Assembly (NCBI RefSeq): GCF_002776525.5
Contig: NC_045443.1
Span: forward strand, 37,144,148 to 37,208,147
From: Piliocolobus tephrosceles
Taxonomy: Eukaryota; Chordata; Mammalia; Primates; Cercopithecidae
Direction: 5' to 3'
DNA: 64,000 nt
In this document: positions 12,685 through 23,500 of the stretch, piece after piece
How positions within the stretch are numbered: the first letter of the stretch is position 1
Layout: each line of letters starts with the position of its first letter
The notes under the pieces: model-generated
Databases searched by the model: none
Seen by the model: only the letters and a program-made list of their open reading frames with translations
What the model was told of the DNA's origin: nothing
Program-made: the position numbers and the translations under genes

Positions 12685-13260
12685 CAATCCGTAGCCGTCC
12701 TATCAAAAATCCTTCACCCAGTAACCCATGGATGGACCAAATGCATTCAATCTGTAGTGGCCACTGCTTTGCTAACAGAAGAAAGTCGAAAAATAACTTT
12801 TAGAGGAAACCTCATTGTGAGCACACCCCACAAGTTCAGAGCTATTCAAAGTCAAAAAAAGCAAAAACGTAGCTTACTCAAAAATCTTAAAGTATAGGAC
12901 TATTCTGTTAGAAAAAGATGATTTAACACTAAGCACTGATAATTCCCTTAACCCAGCAAATTTCCTAACAGGGGATTTAAAAATTAATTATCATGCAAAG
13001 GTCCAACCAAACCTAGGAGGAACTCCCTTTAGGACAGGGCAATAGATGGTTCCTCCTGGGTGATTGAAGAAAAAACCACAATTGGTATTCAGTAATTGGG
13101 GGAAACTCTTGTAAAAGTAGAGTTAGGAAAATTGCCTGATAATTGGTCTGCTCAAATGTGCGAGCTGTTTGCACTCAGCCAAGCCTTAAAGTACTTACAA
13201 AACCCACAAACCCATCTTTTTCTCCTCACTCTCCTTCTCATAGGAAAAAGGCATAGGATA
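12685..13260 (+). pseudogene. Retroviral pol-like fragment (connection/RNase H), upstream of gag
   Basis: From 12,691 one frame reads VAVLSKILHPVTHGW and runs open to a stop near 12,895. This is the signature of the RT connection region in gammaretrovirus-like pol. A later frame (about 13,038-13,200) has IDGSS followed by SAQMCELFALSQALKYL, matching the first Asp and the Glu-helix of RNase H. Stops and frameshifts separate the pieces. Its place before gag is not the canonical gag-pro-pol order. It could be a family-wide feature of the HERV-W pre-gag region, a rearrangement, or material from another ERV. Confidence 0.65.
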
Positions 13261-13798
13261 AACAGGATCCATCTCTCGTATTTTGTACCCGAAAGGACTT
13301 AATCCAGGACAACAAAAAGTTTAAGATCGATAATTAGGGCATATTCCTACAAAGGAAAAGAAGAACAAAAGCCCTGGTGGGCAAAAACTGTATCTCAATC
13401 CTGACTCAAAAGGTTACCTACACAATCTCTGAAACGAATTTGCATAAAACTGTTGTTTATGGGAATGCATCTTGATGGGGCAACTGGGTTGTTATGAAAT
13501 ACTCAAAAACCCAGCCCAGCTGTAGAAGTCACCCCTGAGCACAAAGGCAATGTTGGGCACGCTGGTAAAGGACCACTAGAATCCAGCAGCCTGGACCCCT
13601 TTCTTTGTGGTCAAGAAAGGTGAGAAAACAGGTGCAGGACTGCTACATCAGTGAGCATAACTAATCTGATAAGCAGAGGTCCATGGGTGGTTATGCACCC
13701 TGGAAAGGAATAAGCATTAGGACCACAGAGGATGCGCTCAGACTGATGCTCATTGGAAAATGACTAGGGATGCTGGCATCCCTATGTTCCTTTTTCAG

Positions 13799-14790
13799 AT
13801 GGGAAACATTCTCCCCAAGGCAAAAGAGCCCCTAAGATGTATTCTGGAGAATTTGGCCCAGCCAGAGTGCCAATTTTCATTTGCTTTTCAGACGTGAAGC
13901 AAATGAAAATAGACCTAGGTAAATTCTCAGATAACCCTGATGGCTATATTTATGTTTTACAAGGGTTAGGACAATCCTTTGATCTGACATGGAGAGATAT
14001 AATGTTACTGCTACATCAGACACTAGCCCCAAATGAGAGAAGTGCTGCCATACCTGCAGCCCAAGAGTTTGGCAGTCTCTGGTATCTCAGTCAGGTCAAT
14101 AATAGAATGACAGCAGAGGAAAGAGAAACATTCCCCACAGGCCAGCAGACAGTTCCCAGTGTAGACCTTCACTGGAAAGCAGAATCAAAACATGGAGATT
14201 GGTGCCACATACATTTGCTAACTTGCGTGCTAGAAGGACTAAGGAAAACTAGGAGGAAGCCTATGAATTATTCAATGATGTCCACTATAACACAGGGAAA
14301 GGAAGAAAATCCTAATGCCTTTCTGGAGAGACTAAGGGAGGCATTGAGGAAGCATACCTCTCTGTCACCTGACTCTACTGAAGGCCAACTAATCTTAAAG
14401 TATAAGTTTATCACTCAGTCAGCTGCAGACATTAGAAAAAAACATCAGAAGTCCACCTTAGGCTTGGAACAAAACTTGGAAACCCTATTGAACTTGGCAA
14501 CCTCGGTTTTTTATAATAGAGATCAGGAGGAGCAGGCAGAATGGGACAAACAGTATAAGAAAAAGGCCACTGCTTTAGGCATGGCCCTCAGGCAAGTGGA
14601 CTTTATAGGCTCTGGAACAGGGAAAGGCTGGGCAAATAAAATGCCTAATAGGGGTTGCTTCCAGTGCAGTCTACAAGGACACTTCAAAAAAGATTGTCCG
14701 AATAGAAATAAGATGCCCCCATCGTCCATGTCCCTTATGTCAAGGGAATCACTGGAAGGCCCACTGCCCCAGGGGACGAAGGTCCTCTGA
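13799..14790 (+). pseudogene. HERV-W gag, damaged
   Basis: An ATG at 13,799 opens a Met-Gly-Asn start typical of myristoylated Gag, but only a few dozen bases follow before the frame changes. Most of the matrix portion is missing. A long frame from 13,837 to 14,790 carries capsid-like sequence (LGKFSDNPDGYI, GLGQSFDLTWRD) and one Cys-His zinc knuckle (CFQCSLQGHFKKDC, CX2CX4HX4C, near 14,658-14,700). A second Cys/His-rich knuckle is encoded around 14,720-14,765 in a different frame, so a frameshift separates the two. The 317-codon frame is the longest retroviral frame here, but the gene cannot make a normal Gag. Confidence 0.85.
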
Positions 14791-15339
14791 GTCAGAAGCC
14801 ACTAACCAGATAATCCGGCAGCAGGACTGAGGGTGCTTGGGGTAAGCGCCAGGCCATGCCATCACCCTCACAGAGCCCTGGGTATGCTTGACCATTGAGC
14901 GCCAGGGTGTTAACTGTCTCCTGGACACTGGCGCCCCCTTCTCAGTCTTACTCTCTTGTCCTGGACAACTGTCCTCTACATCTGTCACTATCCGAGGGGT
15001 CCTAGGACAGGTAGTCACTAGATACTTCTCCCAGCCTCTCAGTTGTGACTGGGGAACTTTACTCTTTTCACATGCCTTTCTAATTATCCTGAAAGCACCA
15101 CTCCTTTGTTAGGGAGAGACATCCTAGCAAAAGCAGGGGCCATTATACACCTGAGCATAGGAGAAGGAACACTCCTTTGTTGTCCCCTACTTGAGGAAGG
15201 AATTAATCCTGAAGTCTGGGCAACAGAAGGACAATATGGACAAACGAAGTATGCCCATCCTGTTCAAGCTAAACTAAAGGATTCCGCCTTCTTTTCCTAC
15301 AAAGACGGAGACCCAACAAGGGCTCCAAAAGATTGTTAA
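14791..15339 (+). pseudogene. HERV-W protease region, broken
   Basis: The frame 14,888-15,112 contains LLDTGAPFSVLL, with the Asp-Thr-Gly aspartic protease signature at 14,924-14,932. The next frame (15,106-15,339) starts MLGRDILAKAGAI, which resembles the C-terminal GRD(L/I)L segment of retroviral proteases. The two parts are in different frames, so the gene is interrupted. Confidence 0.8.
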
Positions 15340-15590
15340 AGACCTAAAAGCCCAAGGCCTAGTAAAACCATGCAATAGCCCCTACAATACTCCAATTTTA
15401 GGAGTACAGAAACCCAACTGACAGTGGAGGTTAGTGCAAGATCTCAGGATTATCAGTAAGGCTGATGTCCCTCTATACCCAACTGCACCTAACCCTTATA
15501 CCCTGCTTTCCCGAATACCAGAGAAAGAGAGTGGTTTATAGTCCCAGACCTTAAGGATGCCTTTTTCTGCATCCCTGTATCTTTAACCTC
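15340..15590 (+). pseudogene. HERV-W reverse transcriptase, 5' remnant
   Basis: Reads the start of the RT palm/fingers (KAQGLVKPCNSPYNTPIL, a stop, then LVQDLRIIS) and a later PDLKDAFFCIP segment in a shifted frame. No catalytic YXDD box is present, because the element jumps from here to env 3' sequence at about 15,590. Confidence 0.8.
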
Positions 15591-15864
15591 CTTGTTAAGT
15601 TTGTGTCTTCCAGAATCAAAGCTGTAAAAGTACAAATGGCTCTTCAAATGGAGCCCCAGATGCAGTCTATGACTAAGATCTACTGTGAACCCCTGGGCCA
15701 GCCTGATAGCCCATGCTCCAATGTTGATAACATTGAAGGTACACCTCTCAAGGAAATGTCAACTGCATGACCTCTGCTATGCTCTAATTCAGTAGGAAGC
15801 AGTTAGAGTGGTTGTCGGCCAACCTCTCCAACAGCACTTGGGTTTTTCTGTTGAGAGGAAGTAC
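15590..15864 (+). pseudogene. HERV-W env 3' remnant and pre-LTR segment
   Basis: After the deletion junction an open stretch of about 60 codons (to about 15,769) resembles the cytoplasmic-tail end of the HERV-W env. It begins immediately after the RT fragment, so almost all of env, all of integrase and most of RT are lost. A non-coding stretch and a purine-rich GAGAGGAAG (polypurine-tract position) precede the 3' LTR. Confidence 0.65.
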
Positions 15865-16641
15865 TGAGAGACAGGACTAGCTGAATTTCCTATAAGAATT
15901 CCTAAGCCTAGCTGGGGAAGGTGAGGGCACCCACCTTTAAACACAGGGATGGTAACTCAGTTCACATCCAACCAATCAGATAGTAAAGAGTGGTCACTAA
16001 AATACAAATTAGGCTAAGAGCAGGAGGTAAAGAAATAGTCATATCATCTATTGCCTGAGAGCACAAGGGGAGGGACAATGATCGGGATACAAACCCAGAG
16101 CATTTGAGCCAGTAGTGGCAACCCCCTTTGGGTTCCCTCCCATTGCATGGGAGCTCTGTTTTCACTCCATTAAATCTAGCAACTGTACACTCTTCTGGTC
16201 CATGTTTGTTCCAGCTCAAGCTAAGCTTTCACTCACTGTCAACCATGGTTGAATGCCACTGTCGCAGACCCGCCATTGACTCCCAGCCCTCCAGACCCGG
16301 GAGGGTGTCCTCTGTGCTTCTGATTTAGCAAGGCGTCATTGCCACTCCCTATCACACTAGAGGCTCACCATTGTTCCTATGCAGCTAAGTGCGCGGATTC
16401 ATCCTAATCAAGCTGAACACTAGTCACTGGGTTCCACGGTTCTCTTCTGTGACCCAAAGCTTCTAGTACAGCTATAACACTCACCGCATGGCCCACAGTT
16501 CCATTCCTTGGAATCTGTGAGGCCAAGAAGCCCAGGTCAGAGAACAAAAGGCTTGCTGCCATCTTGGAAATGGCCCACCCCATCTTGGGAGCAGCCTGCC
16601 ACCACCTTGAGAGCCCTAGGAGCAAAGACCCACTGGTAACA
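15865..16641 (+). repeat. HERV-W 3' LTR (LTR17)
   Basis: Begins TGAGAGACAGGACTAG and ends CTGGTAACA. The TATA-like element of the 5' LTR reads GATACAAACCC here (about 16,086), so that box is mutated. ATTAAA is at 16,169-16,174. The two LTRs differ at many positions, so the insertion is old. Confidence 0.92.
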
Positions 16642-16886
16642 AAAGGAGACACAAACATATCCTTCTCCACATGGTGGTAGGAAGGAGAAGTGCCTAGCAA
16701 AGGGATAAAGGCCCTTATAAAACCATCAGATATCATGATAATTTGTTCACTATCACAAGAACAGCATGGAGGTAACCACCCCCATGATTAAATTACCTTC
16801 CACTGGATCCCTCCTACAACATAGGGGGATTATGGGAACTACAATTCAAGATGAGATTTGGGTGGGGACACAGCCAAACCATATCA
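16642..16886 (-). repeat. THE1/MST-type MaLR LTR, part 2
   Basis: Continues the antisense LTR interrupted at 10,736: TCTCCACATGG.., CTTATAAAACCATCAGAT.., CAATTCAAGATGAGATTTGG.., ending CAAACCATATCA. The shared AAAG at 10,733-10,736 and 16,642-16,645 fits a 4-base target duplication made by HERV-W integration. Confidence 0.9.
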
Positions 16887-16889
16887 GAT

Positions 16890-17990
16890 TCTGAGTGTGA
16901 TTCTGAGGTATGATTGTACCTGGTGAGCTCCACCAATAGAAGGGAGGCCTCTGGGGCTGGAGTGAAGACAGTAAGAGTAGGTAGGTAGAAGGTGAGATGA
17001 GAGAGTTGGGGCTGATGGAGCAGGAACTTGTAAGCCATGTTAATGGTGTTGGTTTTATTTTGAATGAAATAAGGCCATGAGAGTTTTGAGTGGAGAAACA
17101 CAGCATAAAAGCCAGTTTGCACAGGACCATGCTGGCTGATGTCCTGAGATTAGCCACAGTGAATAAGTAGATAAGTAGAGAGACTAGCTGAAAGTCCATT
17201 ATGGTAATCTAGGCCAGAGGTGATGGCAGCATAAATGAGGGGTATCAGGGTGGTGGTAGTGGGGGTGCTGAGAAGAGGTTGGACTCAAGATGAAAGTGAA
17301 AATTAAGAGGATTTTCTGATGGAATGAATAGGGGATGGGTGAAAGAAAAAGAGGAGTCAAGGATGGCTCCAAATTGTGGGTAGAGGTAACTGGAAGAACA
17401 GAGGCTCCATTAACTGAGATGAAAAGACATTGGGAGAAGCATATCTGTGGAAGGGATGGAACATGGCACTGGAGTTTCATGTTGGACACATTGAGTTTCA
17501 GCTGCTTAGCAGACATTCAAGTGAAGATGATTAATATGAGCCTAGAGCTCAGAGGAAAAGGCCAGGCTAGATATATAAACTTGAAAGTAACGAGCATATG
17601 CATGGTATTTAAATTCATAGAATTTGAATAGAATCCCTCCCAAGGAGTGAATAACAAAAAGAGAGATGCAAATTTGAACCTCAGGGTCCTCATGTTAACA
17701 GGCCTTGGGATATGAGAAGGAATCAACAGAGGACAAAAAGGAGCAACAAAGGAAATAGAAAAAAACTTGGAATTTGCAGAAGTGATACAAGGTGTACTGA
17801 AAAGCAGGAATTGATCAACTGTGTTCAATGCTGTTGTTGAGAGGTTAATAAAAGAAGGACTGAAAACTGACCATTAGATTCACAAAAGGGGATCAATCAC
17901 CAGTGTCCTTGCCAAGGGCACATCTTGTGGAGTGATGGAGTGAAAACTTGAAGGAACAAAGTTCATGAATGAATCCATGAGCACAAATAC
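16890..17990 (-). repeat. L2 (LINE-2) ORF2/RT region, antisense
   Basis: On the minus strand, order and wording match L2 RT sequence. Examples are a LKLNVSNMKLQC-type segment (compare L2 LKLN..KTE) near 17,490 and NTVDQFLLFSTP (compare FDTVDHxLL) near 17,825. + strand cues are GAGTCAAGGATGGCTCC and GATCAACTGTGTTCAATGCTG. Stops interrupt it. Frames of up to 117 codons here are leftovers of the LINE, not genes. Confidence 0.75.
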
Positions 17991-17999
17991 CTCTTTTGT

Positions 18000-20429
18000 G
18001 ATATTTAATCGTTAAAGGGAACAGATAAATGGGAAGACAGCCAGAAAGGAATTGAGTTCCACAGTTTTTTTTAAAACAGCTTTATTGAGATATAATTCAC
18101 ATTTCATAGCGTCGTTTCATATACATATTTATTTATTTTGAGTTAGGAGAAATAAGCTCATGCTTTTATACTGTTGAGAATAATCCAAAAGGGGGGAAAA
18201 CCTAGAGATGAATGAATTTCTGGCATAATATTCTTGGATGGAATCCAGTATACAAATGAAAGAGTTGGCCTTTGGTAGTGGTACAGAGAGTTCATCTGGA
18301 TAAATAAGAAGGTAGGTAATTGAGTAGAAATCTGGTAGAGTTTTATTTTGATAGCTTTTGTTTTCTCAGTAAAACTGGAAATAATGCTGTTAACAGAAAG
18401 GGATGATGGGAAAGAGGTGTTGGATGTTGAGAGGAGAGAAGATATGAAATGGAAGAGTGTGACAGCAAATGGACTAGAAAATATAATTGCCTAGCTGTCT
18501 TAAGGGTCAATTTGGGGTAATGAATTAATTTAAGAGAGACAAGTTAGCATGTGGTTCATAGATGAATCAGTTGTGTTCATCTGCATAGTGTAGTTGGGAA
18601 CAGGAAAGAGTTTAATTTAAGCCATGGTTAGGGTTGTGCCAAGCAAGAGTAATGAAATGTTCCCTGACTCTTCTAAGCTAAAAGTAATCTCACCTTCCTT
18701 GGAGCTTCCATACCATTTCCATTCAATCTTGCTTATTGAAATGTTCTATCTTGCATATATTCTTAGTTGCTTAACAGCCCCTGATAACTTTGTATCATTC
18801 TAGTCTCTTACATGTCTAAGCCTACTGTGAAGCATATAGCAGAATAATTATGTCATAATGATAATCTAAAAAAATGGGTTTCCTGGGATTAAATCTTCTT
18901 CACAATGAAGTCATGTATGATAAAGAAAAGAACATCATCAATGGCAGTATTACTGTGAGTCACATGTCTCAATGGATAATATAGTTCCCTCTGAACTATG
19001 TTTTTTTCTATGTTGGAGAAAAGTCCTTTATGTACCATCTTAATAAATTTGTGAATCATTGAAAGAAACAAGGCTGGGTTTTGGAAAAATGACAAAGTCA
19101 GTGGGTCAGTTGTTATTCTCTTTAACCTCCATTTGTTACCTCTTTCTCTGTTCTTGGAGTGAGTCCTCTTCTCCAGCACTAAAATATCTATTGTTTACCA
19201 TCTCCAAAAGCCTGACTCAGAAAAAGCTCTGATACTTATACTGGTATCAGATTTAATATTGCATGGCCTTCAGTAAATGTGCCACCTTAATCAGGCAAAT
19301 GCAATTAAAATGTTTAAATCTGTTAAATTCTGTCCCCTTTGGAAATAATTTAATACTCAACAAATAGACTAAACAGATTTGGCCAGCCAAGGAGCATGTG
19401 TAAAAGCATTCAATATGTATTGGTGAGGCCCTCTGAAAAGGTAGGAATTATTTATTTGTTCTAAGTTAGTTGAGTCATGAGTGGATAAAGGGAAAGAAAA
19501 AGGATGTTGGTCCATACCTTTTCCCCCTTTCCTGGATTCTTCTGCTTTTCTGGGGAGAATAAACTAAGGACTGCTTTCACTTTAGCTGCTGAAGTCTTTC
19601 CTTGGTAGCAGATGAAGAGCAAATGGCATCATTGAAGCTGTGGAGTTGGCCTTTCCATTTTCCAGGTCCAGCTGACTGGCCCAAGAGATTCCTCCCTTGT
19701 CAATCCTCTCTACCTTGTTCATCATAGACCAGACCAGAATTTCTCTGAGATTCTAACTTGAACTTATCTCTTTACCCAGGATATCTAGATATGTATCGAT
19801 GAATGACATTTTCTATTTAAATTTGTTTTTGTCCTAAAACATTCTTTTTATGTTGTTTTCATTTTAATATATTTTCTACTTATTTATATATCTTATTATA
19901 AAATAAAAACATATCATTAGAGTTTTACATATCCTTTTGAATTATAAAGCTATTACTGTATATTTATACATCTTAGTGCATCTATACCTATACTTGTGCA
20001 ATACATTTCTCTAACATATTGGTAAGTAAAGAGTTCTTTGTTTCAAAGTACGTTAATGTTTAAAACACATTTTGTTGTTAAGGGAAAGACAATTACAATA
20101 TTTAATCACAGTATTTGAGTTTCTTGAGGTATTAAGACTTCTGCAGTGATTAATGGAGGACAGATAAATGTGTGTATCCTCAGCTTATTTAGTTTTTAAT
20201 CCTGGGGCTTTTAGTTCCTGGCTTTGCTGTTTGCACAGGGCGGCAAGAAGGCATGTTCTGGGTTTGGTATGAGCTGGATTTGGTCCAAGATAGAAGATGT
20301 CATAGGAGTAAGGTACTAAACTGGCTGAAAATGGATTTCATCTTTGGCAGGCTATGACATTTACCTTTGCTCTCTCATCACCAAGTTTACCACACCTAGC
20401 CCATGATGGCAGACACTGGGATAAGTGGG
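18000..20429. other. Upstream region of MUC19, few repeats recognised
   Basis: About 2.4 kb upstream of the TATA box. A short AACAGCTTTATTGAGATATAATTC phrase near 18,077 looks like an old L1M 3' end. Otherwise I recognise no repeat and no gene. The last 400 bases presumably hold the promoter-proximal control region; TGTTTGC at about 20,229 is a possible forkhead-type site, by motif only. Confidence 0.5.
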
Positions 20430-20436
20430 TATAAAA
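20430..20436 (+). promoter_or_regulatory. MUC19: TATA box of MUC19
   Basis: TATAAAA at 20,430-20,436 lies 78 bases ahead of the exon 1 ATG. Transcription would start near 20,460, giving a 5' UTR of roughly 50 bases. A strong TATA box fits a tissue-restricted secretory gene. Confidence 0.7.
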
Positions 20437-20513
20437 ACCAAAGTTACAGGGGGCCTTGTGGACTTGCCTCTCCAGAATGACTATGCTCCATTTCTAGGTC
20501 TCAAATCACAACC

Positions 20514-20565
20514 ATGAATTTGATCTTATGGTACTTGGTTGTGGCTCTTTGGTGCTTCTGCAAAG
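20514..20565 (+). CDS. MUC19: MUC19 exon 1 (signal peptide)
   Basis: Encodes MNLILWYLVVALWCFCK plus one base. It is a short N-region followed by a hydrophobic core, a classic secretory signal peptide. The ATG context is ACCATGA, a good Kozak core with A at -3. Donor GTAAGA follows at 20,566. It ends in phase 1, as do all exons up to 13. Confidence 0.9.
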
Positions 20566-23500
20566 GTAAGAAACTAATTTAAAGAATTCTTTCAAATGTA
20601 ATGACCCCAAGTATATATTTGTTTAAATGTTTAGTGTTCTGTACATCAAACATTTTTCTTCCTAGCAATCTTTCTTACACTACGCTTTAAAGTAGGATAA
20701 GAAAACTGGATTTTTCATCTTACTGTGTATTACCTCAGCTTTAACAATCCTGTCTTAAGGGTGTAGATACAAGCACACCTTGGAGATATCTCGGGTTTGC
20801 TTCTAGATTACTGCAATAAAGTGAATATTGTGATAAAGCAGGTCACACACAGTTTTTTTGCTTCTCAACATGTATAAAAGTTATGTTTACCCTATACTGT
20901 AGACTAAGTATACAGTAGCATTATGTACAAAAAACAATGTATATATACTTCAGTTAAAAATCCTTTATTGCTAAGCAATGCTATGATTATTTGAGTTTTC
21001 ACTGAGTTGTAGTCTTTTGGCTGGTGAAGGGTCTTGCCTTGATGTTGACTGCTGCTGAGTCCCCAATGTGGTGGCTACTGAAGGTGGAGAGGGGGGAGCT
21101 GTGGCAATTTCTCAAAATAAGAAAGCTATGACATTTGCTACATTGATAGACTCTTCAATTCATGAAAGATTTCTCTGTAGCATGCAATGCTGCTTGATAA
21201 CATTTTACCCACAGTGGAACTTCTTTCAAAGTTGCAGTCAGTTTTCTTAAATCTTGCTACTGCTTTAGCATCTAACTTTGTCTAATATTCTAAATCCTTT
21301 GTTGTCATTTCAACTATGTTCACAGCATCTTCACCAGAAGTAGATCTCAATTAAAGAAATCACTTTCTTTGCTCATTCACAAGGGGCAACTTATCATCTG
21401 TTCAAATTTTCTCATGAGATTGCAACAATTTGGTAACATCTTCAGGCTCCACTTTTAATTCTAGTTCTCCTGCTCTTTCTACCACATCCACAGTTGCTTC
21501 TTCTACTGAAGTCTTGAACCCCTAAAAGTCAACTTCTTCCAAATTACTTTAATGTTGATATTTTGGCTTCCTCTCATGAATCATGAATGTGCGTCTAGAA
21601 AGGTGAATCCTTTCCAGAAGATTTTCAATTTACTTTGATTATATTCATCAGAGGGATCATTATTTAGGGCAAGCTATAACCTTAAGAAATGTATTTATTT
21701 CTTCAGTAAGAAGATGTGAAAGTCAAAATTACTCCTTTACCTGTCAGCTGCAGAATGGATGTTGTGTTAGCAGCCTGAAAACAACATTAATCTCTATGTA
21801 CATATCCATCAGAGCTCTTGAACTCTTATCAATGAGCAGTAACATTTTGAAAGGCATCTTTTGTACTGAGCACTAGATCTCAGCAATGGGCTTAAAATAT
21901 TCAATAAGTCCTGTTGTAAACAGACGTACTATCATCCAGGTTGAGTTATTCCATATATAGAGCATGGGCAGAACAGATTTAGCATAATTCTTAAGGGACG
22001 TAGGACTTTCAGAATGGTCAATGACCAGTGTTTTTAACCTCAAGTGAGAAGCTGCATTAGACCTTAAAAAGAGAATCAGTCTGTCCTTTGAAGCTTGGAA
22101 ACCAGGCATTGAGTTCTCCTCTCTAGCTACGAAAGTCCTAGATGGCATCTTCTGCCAATCGAAAACTGTTTTGTTTACAATGAAAATCTACTGTTTGGTG
22201 CAGCCACCTTCATGAATGATCTTAGCTAGATCTTCTGTTCTGAACTTGCTGCAGCTTCTCCATCAGCCCTTGCTACTTCACGTTGCACTTTCATTTTATG
22301 GAGACCGTTTGTTTCCTTAAATTTCATGAGCTAACCTCTGCTAACTTAAAACTTCTCTTCTGTAGCTCCCTCACCTCTCTCAGACTTCAGAGAACAGAAA
22401 AGAGTTAAAGCCTTTTTTCTGGATTACGATTTGGCTTAAGGGAATATTGTGGTTGGCTTGAGGCTACTCAAACTTTCTCCATATCAGAAATAAGGCTGTT
22501 TTGCTTTCTTATCATTCATGTGTTCGCTGGAGTAGCACTTTTAATTTCCTTCAAGAATTTTTCTTTTGCATTCACAAATTGCTGAGTGTTCAGCACAAGA
22601 GACTCAGCTTTCAGCCTGTCTCGGCTTTCCACATGCCTTCTTCACTAAGCTTAATCATTTTGAACTTTTGATATTAAATGCAAGATCTGCCACTCTTCTT
22701 TTCATGTGAACACTTAGAGGCCATTGTAGGGTTATTAATTGGCCTGATTTCAGTATTGTTGTGTCTCAGGGAAAAGGGAGGCCCAAAGAGAGGGAGAGAG
22801 ATGGGGGCAATGACCTGTTGGTAGAGAGGTCAGAACATAAGTCTATATTAAGTTTGCCATGTTATTGAGCATGGCTTGTGATGCCCCAAAACAATTACAA
22901 GAGCAACATCAAAAAATCACTGATCATAGATCACCATAACAGGTATAACAATAATAATAAATTGGAAATATTGGGAGAATTATGAAAATATGTTACAAAG
23001 ACCTGAAGTGAGCACGTGCTGTTGGAGAAATGGTGTCAGTAGAGTTGCTAGTCACAGGGTTGCCACAAATCTTCAATTTGTAAAGCACACAATATATGTA
23101 AACATCAGTAAAGTAAAGCACAATAAAATGAAAGATGTTTTTAAATATTTGTATACACATTTAGATATATTTGTTTAGCAACTGCCTAGAACTATTACTA
23201 AGCAGATCACGCAATATACATTCAGTGTTGTTTGTTACTGATTTTCATCACAGTTTATGCTTTGATGTTTCTATCTTGAATGCATATCCCTATTAAGACT
23301 AAAGACACAAACAGGTAATCATGTTTTTCACAAATCAAGAAATTATCACCAATTAAAAACAGGGTCATCATAAAAAACAACACTTTTAAACTAACGACTT
23401 TCCTGGATATTTTAGAAAGTCCATTAATTACTTTCACAAATTAAAGGTAAGATGTCATTCATTTGGAGAAAATTAAACATTAAGCAAAATGAAAAAGTGC

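Larger units (their letters stand above)
11500..13798 (+). other. HERV-W pre-gag region with purine-rich tract
   Basis: About 2.3 kb lies between the 5' LTR and gag. It opens with a primer-binding-site-like segment. It includes a 312-base open stretch (11,642-11,953) of no recognised function and a nearly pure AG tract at about 12,370-12,520. A pol-like segment follows (see separate entry). Long pre-gag sequence and AG-rich tracts are, as I recall, known for HERV-W. Confidence 0.7.
10737..16641 (+). mobile_element. HERV-W (LTR17/HERV17) defective provirus
   Basis: A provirus of about 5.9 kb: 5' LTR, long pre-gag region, damaged gag, protease, short RT piece, env 3' remnant, 3' LTR. The LTRs share GACAGGACTAGCTGAATTTC, GATGGCAACCCCCTTTGGG-like and CTCTATTAAATCTTGCAAC-type segments with the LTR17 family. 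Full HERV-W is about 10 kb, so most of pol and env is missing through an internal deletion near 15,590. It is flanked by a 4-base AAAG duplication inside an older MaLR LTR. An old genomic relic with no complete viral gene. Confidence 0.9.

Noticed and set aside
13837..14790. Intact retroviral gag, possibly co-opted
   Set aside because: The normal start region and most of the matrix are missing, and the second zinc knuckle is in another frame. Nothing in the sequence points to selection.
16846..17828. Series of ~100-codon minus frames as a multi-exon gene
   Set aside because: They follow L2 RT order with stops and frame changes: an ancient LINE-2.
1..20429. A second host gene upstream (the LRRK2 side in human)
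   Set aside because: No frame with exon-like borders and family resemblance was found; all longer frames fall in repeats.
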